Positions 11,804 to 25,800 of a DNA stretch of 64,000 bases are shown here, in pieces. The notes under the pieces are model-generated. The model was given only the letters and a program-made list of their open reading frames with translations, did no database searches and had not been told where the DNA came from. A program made the translations under genes and the position numbers. Each line of letters begins with the position of its first letter. The first letter of the stretch is position 1. This DNA comes from Plasmodium coatneyi (lineage: Eukaryota; Apicomplexa; Aconoidasida; Haemosporida; Plasmodiidae), in the NCBI RefSeq assembly GCF_001680005.1, contig NC_033559.1, forward strand, positions 930,001 through 994,000. Reading direction: 5' to 3'.

Positions 11804-13849
11804 AGAAATACCATATACGGCAATCACAAAATAAAAAAAAAAATTTTTAAAGGAAAAAATAAAAATAAAATAAATGTTTTTTCATGCGTTATATGTGCCC
11901 CTTCACAAGTAGCATTTTTTTTTTTTTTTTTCTTGTGTGTGTGTGCACGTGCTACTTTTGCTACGTGGAGCTTATCCCGCAAGGGGGATAAAAGAGAATG
12001 CCTATTTGTGTCCTTTATATTTTTTGGCCTAGTTGAATAATTTTTTTCTGCTTTGACCAATGTGCATAGAATTGCTGCGTTTGCGTTGCGTTTGCGTTTG
12101 TGACATTTGGGGCCGCTGAATGTTCCCACTTTGCCCGGGGGGAGTGAACCGTACCCGTGTCATCGTGCACGCCACGCGCATACACGTACGTGTAAGTAGC
12201 ACGCCCATGCAAGGTGTACGGGTAACTATGCATATCTTCGCTTGGGAATACGCAAGAGCATGCATGTCATTCGGTTGGATATACGAAGAAGTATTCATAC
12301 CCCTCCCTTGGGTATACTCCGAAGCAATGCGTAATTCCCCGCATGCGTATACGCATGCATACACGTAATGGTATGTGATAAGAATGCGAATTTTTCATAT
12401 TCCTACGTCTTGCAATTTTCTTATTTTTTCAGTTTTATTTTATCCTTTCACACCCTCCACCCCCCAGTCCACCTCGCGCGTTATCCGCATTTCATCATCC
12501 GTATCGCGCGCATTATACTCTTATGGCAAAATAGCATACCATTTTAACACATTTTTCCATATTTAAAAAGGTACGCAGAAAAAAAAACAAAAAAAAACTC
12601 AGTACGTATTAATCAATCTCATTGTGCGCAGAACACCGTACATGCCTCAGTGGCATTTTAAAAAAAAAAAAAAAAATGTTAATTTGTTTTTCAATCAGAA
12701 ATGAGCTTACATTTCTGCAAGGAAGAAAGTGAGCAGAGAAGAAATTATCACACTTGCACACGCAACAAAATCGCAATTTTTTCTCTTGCGCGTAGGCGTT
12801 TTTTACGTGCCCCCTATTTTATTGCGTGTCCCCTTTCGCTCGCACTTCGCGCCAGTGTGCGATGAGCTTGCGACCAACTGAAGTGAATGGATAGCAACTG
12901 CTACCATTTTACTCACCTTTGTGTGTTTTTTCCCCCGTTTTGTTCGCATTTCCTTGTCGGACCTGCTGGCACCTACTGCTCTGATTTGCTAGCATTTCTG
13001 CTGGGACAAGACCGGGATTTCTCTCCGACCCTGTTTTTCACTTTGTTCACATTCTGTTCCCACGTCTTTGCGTCTTTACGTATTTGCTTCTTTGTGTCCT
13101 CATTTATGTGAATATTTCTGCCCCCCCTTTAATGTACACACCTGTGTTCCCATTTATACCCCCGTTTCAAATTTTTTTTCTTCTTCTCACACTTTTACAC
13201 TTTCCTTATTTTTCCTTCACCCTTCCAATTGTATACGATATTACGTATTTATTTTTAACGTGCTGATCACCCCCCCTTTCGAGCACGTAATATTTCCTTT
13301 TTTTTTCGAGGCAAGTTGGGATTGTACGCCATTTTGTACATCCAGCGTTTGTTACGCACAAACATGTACCTGCCAGGCGTAGTGTACTTACCGCGTCATT
13401 ACTTATAGGCGTATTCCACGCTATGTGTTGTCATGTTAATTTATTCTCTCATTTAATGCACATTTTGTGATTGTAATTTTATACAGTTTGCATTTTTTGA
13501 AGTAAAATCATTGTGTATTATTTTTCCCCCTTTTTGTCCGCCGTGATTTTTTTCTTTTTTTTCAAGAGGGAATTTTATCACTCCGCGGCATTTTTTTTAA
13601 ATGTTAAGTGAGGGCGAAAAAAAAGAAACAAGCTGATGTAGCTTACCAGAGAAGTTAACAGCTGTGAAGCAGCCAAGTAACCGCAGTGGAATAGCCAACT
13701 GGCGACAACTCAACTTTGATTAATTCACATCATATCATCTTAAAAAAAAAAAAAAGAAGAAAACACCAAGGGGAGGAAAAAAAAAATAATAAATACCTGA
13801 TAAACTAATCCACCCTCTCCCCATTTTGACATGTAAACATAAAAAACGA
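11804..13849. other. Intergenic region upstream of the PHD gene
   Basis: Begins with the possible 3' UTR of the candidate gene, including a perfect 7-bp hairpin at 11972-11991. It then holds alternating purine/pyrimidine sequence (tacacgtacgtg type, about 12150-12370), T-rich pyrimidine blocks (12890-13560) and A-rich leader sequence just before 13850. No supported coding exon was seen. Confidence 0.55.
11972..11991 (+). other. Short inverted repeat (hairpin)
   Basis: TTATCCC (11972-11978) pairs perfectly with GGGATAA (11985-11991) across a 6-base loop. It lies about 170 bases after the stop of the candidate gene at 10797-11803. It is not a recognisable SECIS element and could be chance. Confidence 0.4.
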
Positions 13850-16800
13850 ATGAGTCACTCCAAAATGAGTTCTGTTCAAGGCTCAAGTGTAAACAAAGTG
13901 CTATGTAGAAATAAAATGAAGGTTACCTTCGACCATGGTTTAACATATGGAGGTGTATATAAAGGTACAGCAAAAATGGAGAAGAATCAAAATGCAGAGT
14001 GGTACCTACAGAACTACGCTTACCACGTGCCAGTGAAAAAGGGACCTTACCTTGACGAAAATGCAAAAGTGTACCTCCTTGTTATGCGCCACCTACATAG
14101 GAAGCATGATAATCAGAATGCCATCTATGGTGAGATGAAGAGAAATAATTTTTTGAACAATATAAAGTGCGGTGTTTTACTGCTACTTGTGTTGTATAAG
14201 AATAGGAAGAAAGCTAGCCTTGTGGCGGACCTTGCAGTGAATTCGGGTTCCCCAGAAAGTGTAATGTCTCACGGGGAAGAGACATACGACGGAGGTGATG
14301 CTTGCCGCGATGATGAGACGGAGCAGGAATCCGAGAGGGGACGTAACGGAAATGACGAGAAGGGTATCTACCTGGATGCACATTCCAGAGGAAGGACCAC
14401 TTCTCAACCCCCCCCCAAAAATATTCTCTTTTTAAAAACAAGTGGGGATAATGCCATTCTCCCATTTTGTAATAATATCAACTACGTAAAGGTGAAAAAG
14501 AAAATAGGCTACCACAAGAGAAACCTCGCCAAGACGCACCTCGTAATGTGCAGGTCCATTTCCAGCACGAGTGTTAACCATACAAAAACGAGCAACAAAA
14601 CTACAGTCCGTCTTTTGTGCAGGCCATGTAACTTGCGGTGTGCAGAAGATGCCAACCAAGGGAACAAACGGACAGTTGGTTCCTTCGCCCCTATTAATGA
14701 TTCACAATATTGTAAGAAAAATGGGAAGAAGGTGTTATGTTCCCACATGGGTAGCAACGAGAAAAGTGTAGCAGGAGCTAACACAAACGATCTAGTCACC
14801 CTTTTACGTTCCCAACTTTTCCACGCCAAGGGGAAAGATCCACAAATTACACCCAAAAGTAAAGTACTAATTTTCACAACAAAGGACTATCAGAATGTTC
14901 CTTTTATTTTTCCTTCTTCCAGTATTGGAAACGTAGGAGGCAATAAAAAAATATTTGTAGCTGTAGAGAACAGTAAAATCAGTAGCATTTGCGGTAAAGC
15001 CAATTGGTCCAGTTGTAAGAGCCGCTTGGGAGGGACCCCTCTTTTGTGTTCGCATGTGATTAACCGGTTCGCAGCCAACAGTGTACCAATCATGGGGGTG
15101 ATAGCCGAAGGAACACTCTGTGATTTTATGAATTTTCTGCTCCAAGTTGCCATCCCTAGCGTGGTACGAATGGCAGCCGCAATGTGTGTCATTGTAGGCT
15201 CCGTAGTAATTGCGCTGAGGGAGGTTCTCATATATGCCCAACTTTGTGCCCACCTGATGACACATCTATTGACGAAGCGGCCACCTCTAATGATCAGACA
15301 TAGGAAGTGTAGTGAAGGGACAAACCCAGAGCAGAGATACATGTCTACCCACAAATATAATATATTAAACATATCCCTTAAGGATTGCAAAACGGGTCAG
15401 GTAATTCCTTCCCACAGTAAAAGCGCCCTCATATCACACTCAAGCAGTATTTTGTCGAAAAAGGAAATTGGCATATGCAAGGTTGGTTGCTCTTCAATGG
15501 AGAGTTCACCATCTGGTAATTTGAAAGCGGAAGAAAACAAGTCATTGCTGGCTGTGCATGTTAAAGGGGAGCGTAATGGCCGAAAGAATATTACCCTAGT
15601 TGATATGCCGAGAGAAAGAGTTAAGCAGCCCGTGTGTACCTTTTTTCTGCTTTGTAACGTATCGAATGTGTCTTTTGAAAGGGACCATTGTTTGATGTTT
15701 TCGACGTGTATCCCCATTGTTCATGTCGGGGGTAGAAGCGAAGACCGCCCAAGTGGCCACACCGATTTGCCATTTTGCCCACTGATGAACAGCTCAAGTG
15801 ATTATTTTTCTCCATGCAATAATGAACCAATAAGTGAAACGTGCAAATGTTTTACTTATCGTTCATGCTCTGTGTGCATCCCTCTTGGGGAATTTAGCTC
15901 CCGTCATGAATTTCACCGTGTGTTAATTTTTCATGTCGCGCAGTTACGCGTAGGCGTGTTAGGTTTTACAAGAGAGGTGGGATTCATCAACACATTGGTG
16001 ACCCGCCTCACGTTTGCCGAATTGATTATTTTCCTTTTTTTTGTAATTCATGTGATGTCCGTCCGTTTATGTGCCTCCATGATAGCTATTTTGAATGAGG
16101 AAGGCGATGCATTGTTAAGCATATTTTTTTCGAACAAGGGGGCATTCACTAGAGTGCTCACTTGCGTTGTTTCTTCCCGTTTGGTCCATTTATTGGAAAA
16201 ATATTTCAAAGCAGATTTGCGTGGACCGCTTATTTTTTACCTGAACGGTGCAGGTAAATTGGGCAGTAAAACGAACAGTGATATATGCTGCCGCCAATTT
16301 ATTGCCATGTTTGTATTATTACACACCTATGATGATTGCCCCTTTTTTGTTTAACGCAGGAATGAGCCCTATATTTTGTATAACGTCGGATGAGTATAAG
16401 ATCAGCGAGAAGGAATCCCCCCAGACGATATTGCCTATCGTAGGTAACCCCCGATTGTGTGGTGACCATCCGTGGAAATCGTGGAAATATGGTTTCAGTA
16501 GAAGGGACCCCGCCGTATGTAGCAACCAAGTGGGGGACAGCGAATGGGGCGGCAACAGCAACGAATATGTAGAAGGTGGTAATCGTCCAACAGGAGGAGG
16601 AAACCCCAATGAAGGCGGTAATTACCCTCAAGAGGTTAACAATAACCCAAATGGGAATGGTAACGGGGGAGGTAACGGAGCAGGTAACGAAGGAGATGGG
16701 GATGACCGAGATTGGAATGACAACAATGAGGACAACAGAGGAGGCTTCCCAGAGGAGGAGGAAGAGGAAGAGGAGAATGTTCTGATGGGAACTCAAAATG

Positions 16801-19800
16801 GGAAGACGAAAAAGAAACGGAAAAAAAAGTTAAACGACAAAAGTAGGAATATTAATAAAGCCACCAGTGGAAGGAAGGGTAGAAAAAAAATGGACATCCT
16901 AAATGATATGCAGGAGGAGAGTAACGTAACTGCAGGCAACTACGGAAGTGTGCGTAACGTGAAACCGTTTCATAACATTGGAGGGATGAATAGCGTTGCC
17001 GGTGTGAACCACATGGGAGGCATGCACAATGGTTCCTTCGCTTATAGTAGCCATGTGCCAGATAAAATTATGCATGACAGTATGGGTAAGCTAAATATGA
17101 AGTCAGGGGGTGGGTACCCTAGTAGGATGGGTGGTCCAATGGGCGATCATGTTAGCAGCAATGCGGTTGGTCAGATGCCCAACGGGAATTTGAACATGTA
17201 TTTAGGTAATCACGGGAATATGCCTTACGTGCCACCCTATGGCAACTCTAACGGCCCTGTGGGGATCAGTTTGAATAGTAGGGTGGGAGGGTCGATAAAC
17301 GGCTCTCTAGGTAACAACGCTAATAGCAGCACCCAGGCTAGCAATTCGATGCATGGCCAGATGAACCACATGAACAGCGTCTTCCGAAACAGTATTATGA
17401 AAAGCAATAGCAGTCAGGTGAACCGAATGATGAGCAACACACTCAGTCCACACGTACCGAACGGTGGCGTGAACAGTAGTGTGAACAGCGGGGTAGGTAA
17501 TAACATGGGTAATTACGGGATGCACTTTAACCAGCAAAAGGGAAGTGTATCGAATGGGCACGTTGGCAATAAAGTGATTTTTCAGGTGAATGGGCAAATG
17601 GGAGTAGGATACGGGATGAACAACGGAGGTAGTAGTAGTTTTGTACACCCCTCGAACAACCATGTTGGAAACGTGCCGAATAGTTTATCTAGTTCAGTAA
17701 GTAGCAACGCTAATATGCATATGGAGGGCTCAAGTACTAGTGGAAGCACTCATAAGAAGGGGCATGTGAATCTGCATCAGGGAGGGAACAAGATGAGCAC
17801 GAGTTCGGTGAGTAGCCAATTGGGGGGTCTCCCAGGCACGAAATCAGGGGTGCATATGAATGGGCATATGCGTAGTCCGGGGAGCGGTCACATGGTTAAC
17901 CAGATAGGCGCACGTGGGATGACTCAGACGGGTGGACCACTGATGAGTCAAACGAGTGGGCACTCGAACAAATCGCTCATCAGTACTATAAGCATAGACA
18001 AGTTAAGCAACAGCAGTAAAGCCAAAAGTGGAAATGGAAGTTTGAACCTGAACAACCATATGATGAACCAAATGGCTAGCTACGTGAGCCCCAACATGGG
18101 TCGAAGTTCTGTGACAAAAAGTATGATGAGTGCAAATGTACCAGACGGAATGAACAACGCCAAAATGAAGGACACAGTTATGAACAACAACCTGTATAGG
18201 AGCAACAGTCTTTTGAGGGACACTCTGGTGGGCAGCAACAAGGCGAATCAAAGCGGCTCGATGATGAAAAATGAGATGGTAAAGAATCAGATGATGAAGA
18301 ACCAAATGAGGAATAATAACGGTTATATGATCGGCATGGTGAACAACAATTTGGTCAACATGAACATGCAGCTAGGAGCGCGTGGTAACTTTCCCCCCAT
18401 GAATAACCTCCCCATTTGTAGCAATGGAAGCCCCATGAAATTTGCAGGTGAGAGGTACGCCATGAATAAAATGCTCCCCAACGGCAACGCAGGAGGAAGC
18501 AATGTTAACGGCGGCATGATGATAATGAACAGGGAGATGAGCGAAATGGGCAACACCCCCGGAATGATCAGTTATCTAAGTGGCAACAATACTGTAAATA
18601 AAAATATGAGAGGTTTGAAGGTGGAGAGCAGCTACCCCTTTGAGCAGATGAACATGAGGAACGACCAACTAAATCAGGTGCAGGTCCAACAGGCAAACAT
18701 GGGCAACATGACCAACATGCATATGAATGTGAATTTGAATAGCGCTAAAATGTACCTGAACAATGTGCAGGTGGGGAGTGAAAAATTAAGCAGCGGGAAT
18801 TTTCTCCAGGGAGAAAGTAATCACCCATATTCGTATGGAAGTGGGTTAAACGGCACATGCGGAAGTAGTGTGCATAACCAGAAGGATGACATGAACGAAA
18901 TAGCAGGAAATGCCAGTGTATATGCAACTGGGAACGATGTAGAATGTGTCAGTAGCAAGAAAAACAACACAGTCCTCAATAACAAGAAGAAAAACAAGAA
19001 CAATTTAAAAAATGGACGGGAAGATGAATTGAATAACAGCCAGAATTTAAGAAGTGTAAAAATTAACTGGAGTAAATATGATAGCATTTTTAAAAAAATA
19101 AAATTAGAAAAAGATTATGAAAAATTTATCAACACAGATGAGGAAAAGATAAACATCTCAGATGCAGACACGGAGGATAAATCAGATTGGGATCAGAACC
19201 CAGACCCAGGATCTAATGATTTGTTGAATATTAACTTTAGGTCCTTCATTCATGATTATAATGATGTGCTCAATAAGTTAAACTCTATCAAGGTGAATGA
19301 TAAAAATGGGTTCAAGAAAAATGCCTACACAGAGTTGTATGAGGAGATTTTCCTAAATATCGAACGTTTTTTTGACATTTCACAGCTGAGGCATGAAAAT
19401 AATTTTACGCACTCAAATTTTTACAAAAACACCCTAGACCGTGTGACCGGAGGAGACATGCTTTTTGCCAATGGGAATGGAAGCGACTGCTACGAAGGGG
19501 GGATCACCTCCACCGAGGTGGTAGTAGTAACCCCAACTGCAGCATCTGCTACTGCATCTAGTGTGGCCAATAAGGCAGGCATGAAAAAGCCCAACGGAGG
19601 AATCTCACAATGTAGCAACGCTGAGAAGGAAAATAATGATGATGATGAAATTATGAATAAAGGAAAGACCAACTTTTTTCAAAGTGTGTCCCTCAGCGCA
19701 GACAATAATACCCTCTTCGAAATGTTACTAAAAAAAAAAAAAGAGTTTGACGAAATTTGCACGTTGCATAACTTCGACTCGGCGATCACGAATGAGGAAG

Positions 19801-22800
19801 GGCCCACAGGGAACGAGACCAGTGGTAGGAACTTCCTTTCCAGCAGTTTGCTTGGATCCCCTGCGAAAAATAAGATAGGCGCTACCGTGGCAGACTACAG
19901 AAGCGGTGTTACCCACTTAGCAAGCGGCAACGTTCGGCACACACAGGAGGGCAACCCAGGGACGAACAAAAAGGGAGGCAGTGAAGTAAAAAACGCAGCG
20001 TACCAAAACCACTTCATCGAAAAGATACTATCGAAGAGGTACAGGACTTATTCCATTAACGAATTTGTAAATGTCCAGCTGAATGATAATCTGCTTGAGC
20101 TCATCGACATCTACAAGCAGAACCTCTGTTTTAACATCAGGAAGATGTTGAAGAAAAGAATTAGTCACCAGGGGGAGAGGCGCTTCGATTGGCATTATGG
20201 CGCCAAGAGGATGATGCGAATCGGCAAAAAGACGCAGAAAGGAAGGAGAAAGGAATTACTCAGGGGAAGGAAGAAAAAAAGGAGAAGGATACTACGGAAG
20301 GGTGATCAGTTTCCCGGAACAACGTTAAAGCTGGTAGGAAAGATGAACAACAGTGATAAGTTGGTAAGTGGGGAAGCAGGGCTGGCTGACCACTTGGGAG
20401 GGGATGATCACCCCGTCACGGGAGCGAAGAATGCATCTGGGGAAAATCTGGAAAAACCGCTTTTTTCCTTCTCATCGGGAAATGTTAAGAAGAAAAAGAA
20501 AATCGATCAAGAGGATTCTGCTAATGTGGGCGATAGTATGCCTACAGAAGGGGGGAGGAAATGCAAGCAGGAGGAAGGGAAGGATGATGGGATCAACAAT
20601 ATTGTGAGCAAATTATCCTTTGGACTCTTCCAAACGAAACTGAAGTCCCCCCAGAAGAGCGAAGGGGAAATGAAAAATAAAAGCGAAAGTACAGTAGACC
20701 ACTGCACGATGGAAAACCACGGTGACATTAGCCTCTACATAGAGAAGAAAATCACGCAAAAGAAATCTTACCCAATGAATGGAGGCTTCACCCAAGCATT
20801 AAAAATGGAGTGGACGAATCTTTCCATTAGTAGATTGCAAAAAAGGTTGTTTGAAGAAAGGCAGAAAAACAAACTGAACAAGCGAAAAAAAATGATGAAT
20901 CTGAAATACAAAACAAATGCAATCATCGACTTTGGAGATAAAATCGTCTGGGTGTCCTTCGAATTCAACCACCTAGACACACTGAGGAAGATTAGGAATA
21001 ACATTTTCCAAATGTACAATTTGAGACAAATAGAAAAAATGAATAAGTCGGAGATCAACTTGGAAAAGTGCATTACCAATGAAATGAGAAAATATAAAAA
21101 TGTAAAAATCAGGTTTTATAAATTCCTCAGTTATTATGATTTTGTTTTTTTGAAGAACCGATTGAACTTCATCAAAATTAAGTATAAGAATGGGGTGGCA
21201 AAGAATCCAAAAGGGATGACCTTTCCAGGTAGTTCCTTAACAAGGTTGGCCGACACGCAGGGGGATCACCCAGCTGAGCCTACCGCGGAAGGAGTTGTTT
21301 TAAAGGAGGGTGGCGGTGGAACCATCCTAAGTGATCCAACTGTAGGGAATGTGAAATGTGAGGTGGTAGAAAAAAAAGACAGGAGTGATAGCTCCCCGCA
21401 GGATGGATCTAGTAAAGATGTGGACCAGAGGAAGGGGGCTGCTCTACTGAGCGATGTGCACCCTAGTGCCGAGTTTGTCACGAAGGATAATTCGCAGACA
21501 GGTGTAACATTCTGTGAGGAGGGGCTCATAAAAGGAGGAGAAGTGAACAACGGAAACAACCCCCCCGTTTTGAAGAGCGAAGTAGAAGACCAACGCCCGC
21601 AAGAGCAAGTTGTTTCCCCTCTGCATGGTGCCTCCGTCTTTGCCAAAAGTGAGCACCCCAAGAGTGAGGTAATATACCCATATCTGCCCTTCGCGAAAGG
21701 AAAAGATGCCGATATTAATCAGCTTCTGAATGACGTGAAGAATCTCTGCATCGAACCGAATGACAATATGATTAAGAAAAAAAAGCTACGGAAGGACATA
21801 ACCCTGTTCCCCCTGATTGACAAGAAGAGGCTGAATACCTACATCCGTCTCGATCTAAATGCGGCTGCGAAGAAGGAAGAACTTGTAACAAATGAAACCA
21901 CGAACAATTATTCAATCGATAAGGAGATAAACATCCTTAACAAATTTTTGAGTACAGGCTTGAAGCTTGAAAAAATGGAATTTGGAAAAGTCGGGTCGGG
22001 AATAACAACAACAGGAACAGGAGGAACAGTTGGCTTAGCATCTGGCCCAACAGCTACCGCAGGAATAGTTGCAGAAAATTATGACCATACAAGAAACCAC
22101 CACATGCATAGTGAGAAACACAACGCAACCAATTCTGTTCTGATTGACAACTGCGTCTGGTCCAACAACCCCTCCCTTTTCAGCATCTTCGAGAAATATT
22201 ATCTACTGCTAAAAATGCAAAAGTACATTTTGCAATATAAGCACTTTTCAAAGAATAGCATTAAGAAGAAACTGAGTTCTGAGTCCAACTGTGATGCGTA
22301 TTCCAGTTCGAATTCGTTGAAGGGTTCCTCTAGTGGGAACGTCAGAGGGAGAAGGAGGTATGGCAAGGGGAGTAAGGGTGCAAAGAGGGGCGGAGGGCGT
22401 AGACTTCCTTCCAAAGGTGCAAGGCTGGGGGTGGCCGGGGTTATGACATCCACTAATGAGGCAATCCCCGTGGATGATTTGGTTGGTGTGAAACGGAGGA
22501 GAAAGGTCGGAGTGGCTAGCAATCAACCATGCGAAGATTTAACTGCCCCGATGGGTGACGCGGAAATGGTATGCGAAAATAATGGCATGATCAACAGCGA
22601 AAGGAATGAACAGTTGGGAGGAAGCGCATTTGTAAAGGTGGAACAGGAAGGCGCACAAATGAGTGTGGATTCGATCCAGAATGAAGGGGGTGACCTACAA
22701 GGGATAGCCCTACAAGGAAGTGGTACACCCATTGGCAAGGCAACCAACGGTAGTGTAGAAGTGCCCCCCGAGCAGATTGGCTCTTTTTACCCCCCCATGA

Positions 22801-25800
22801 AGAACGAACTGGAGGACGATGTAAACGTGCCAAATGGAGGGACATTCGCGCAAGATGTGCGAATGAAAAATGAACTAAGTGCCATACGTACCTGTAGAAG
22901 CGGAAGCAACAGCAGTGGAAGTGTCAGAAGCGCGAACATGAGGAACTCGATACAAAAAGGTGCACCCAAGCGGGAGGTGAACTTCCTGGAGGTAGAAACA
23001 GACAAGGATGTAGACAGAGATTCAGACGGAGAGGCAGAGTTTGACACAGAGTTTGAGATGGATGACGGAAGTGGGAAGAAAAGAAGAGGAAGGAAAAAAG
23101 GAAAAAAGAGAGGCAGGAAAAAAGGAGGAAGAAATAAATGCAAATTAGAAGAAGATAACATAACAGAAGGAGCAGAAAATAGCAGAACAATTTGGAGAAA
23201 AAAAAACGGAGAATATGAAAAGTACCAATTGAAGGACATGAAAAGATTCGCAGACTTTACAAACAGCGAAGAAATGTTAGACGAAGTGGATAAGGAAATT
23301 TTGGCCAACGAAATTATACCCATCGATAAGGACATAATAATAGATCTGCTATGTGAAGAGGAAAAGCTAATAGAAAGTTACATTAAAAATTCTAAATTTG
23401 TAGATAAAAATTTAATATGCTTTTTGATTTATCTGAATACGGTTCAGAAGAGGCTGAGCTGCATCTCAAACAGGTTACTTAGGAAAGTCATCCGGGAGAA
23501 TAAGATGCCTCCAAAGATCAGTGAAAATGTAAGTCGAAGTGATGAGATAACTTATAGGTACCTTATGTTTGAACGGTGGAACCAGTTGAGGTACTCTCTT
23601 TTTTACAACATAAATTATGTCCGTAGTGGTAGCAGGGTGATGCTTCATGAAGGGACCCAAGCGGATGGATACAAAAATGTAAATATACAGACCATTTTTG
23701 ACTTACACAAATTTTCTGGAAAGTATAGAAAGCAGAAATTACCTCCCTTTGAGTATAGCATCTTTCTTAAGTATAAAATTCACAGGCAGAGTAAGTCATC
23801 TACAGGTGGAGATGGTGGCGAATCTTCCCCGAGTGGTAGATGCAAAGAAGGGGTGGAAGAAACGCAAGATGAAGAGGCGCTATTTATAAATAATGAAGAG
23901 AATTTCTGCGGCTTTTCAAATAATACCGATTTGAATATAACTCCAGTGCTATCCTACTGCTGCGTTTGCTTCAATGATGATTATAACAGCACGCAGATCG
24001 GTGAACAGGGAGACGCTGCTCAGAACGTGTCTAGGAACAACTCCATTTCGAACCCATCCGTAGAGGTGAAAAATGAAATCATGGATAAGACGCAGCAGGG
24101 ACAGGGCAGAAGTAGGTCCACCTGCAAGAGGGAGGATATAACTCCTGGTTCGTCGGAACAGAATGGGCGTGAGAAGGGCGCCACGGAGATGACCACCACA
24201 CGGGATGGTACTTTGGGCAGTGTGACAATTGCCCAGATGAAGAACCCCCCCGGTGAGTGCGAGAAAAAAATCAACGGTACCTCCAGCGGAACGGACATTG
24301 CCATTATCGAAAAGAATATCAAAAGCAACCGCAACCTGATGATGCGTTGCGTAAGGTGCTACATGCACGTGCACAAGTTCTGCTACATTTCTACAAAAAA
24401 AACGGAGGAAAGTAGTTCCACTTACGCACAGGCAACCACTTCCATCGGTTCCAACGAATGGCTCTGTCAGAGGTGCGAATTTGAAAAGAAAACCTTGGGC
24501 AACAATTACCTCTACCTATTTGACAACCATATCAAGTGTTACATATGCATAGAAAGAGGAGGAGCCTTCATCCAACTGAGGAGTGATATTTTTGTCCACA
24601 CGTTCTGCGCCATGTTCTGTGTACCAGATTTGCTCGTAAACGCAAATGTGAATTTGGAAAATTTGGAAGAATTTTTGAAACTAAATAATTTGTCTTTAAC
24701 GCAGGAGGTTTTGTCATCTTTGGAGAGGAAGAGGCGAAAGCTCTTGATGAGCAAAAACCCCACCAAGGGTGCAAAGCAGGATGGACTGTCCTACATAACC
24801 GGGAATAGCAACTTAATAGATCCTGGTAACGAATCGCTATCTCATCCCAGTCTGAGCAATTTGCCAGTGAATACTCCCCCACATGTAAACGGCGCAGAAG
24901 AAAAGACGGCAGATTTTTTAACCTTGGGGAAGAATGAAGAGACGGAGGGAAGAACGAATTCCCTGTCGAGGCACACGTTTAGCGGATCAGCTGATCGTGG
25001 AAGCCCCAACGCCGAGGTGGACACCGAACATCGGTCCAAAATCCAATCGATAAAGTCAATTTTTTCGAAAAATTACATCTCCAGTGTGAAGCAAGGTGTT
25101 AAAAAAAACGTGGATACGATGAATGCTGGTGCAAAAGTTGGTGAGTTTTTCCCGTTTGAGAAGGAGGATAAGAAGAAGAGGGGAAGTGAAAGCGTTAGCC
25201 AAATTGAAAATTTGAAAAAAAAAAAAAAAAAAAACTTCCACGGGGAATATGATTAACGAGGTGAATGCTACGTTGCTTTCGGGGGAGGGTGGTTCCAAGG
25301 GTGACGATCAGCGGGAGAGCAATAGCCGTGCGAATCTCCCTGAAGGTGGTGACGCTAACAGAAGCGACTTTGATCACAGTAAGGAGACGGATCGATTGCA
25401 AGAAAAGAAGGACAGTGTGCGAATGCAATATGGGGAGAGTTACCCACAGGATGGATACTCCTCCTCCGAATCGTCGTGCTCCACCATGACGGCGTCTTCC
25501 ATTCGATCCGACTCGACGTTCCCAAACCGGCATGGTGACGCCACACTAAACCCATCGGTGGGAAGGCAAAAGGAGAAGAACCTCCCCTCTAAACCATTAT
25601 CGTGTAGCCCATACCTGCTGAACGGCTACGTACAGGATAAGGTACGCTGCGATGTTTGTTTAAAGAGCAAAGGATTATTCATAAAATGTGAAAATATAAA
25701 ATGCGAAAAGTACGTCCACCCGTTATGCGCCTACATGTGTGGGTTATACATCAAGTGCAAAAACTCAGATAAGAAATTTTTAAAATTTCAGAACAAAATA

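Noticed and set aside
14509..15390. Minus-strand frames of 120-166 codons opposite the PHD gene exon 1
   Set aside because: They lie fully opposite a much longer plus-strand frame and have no recognisable features.
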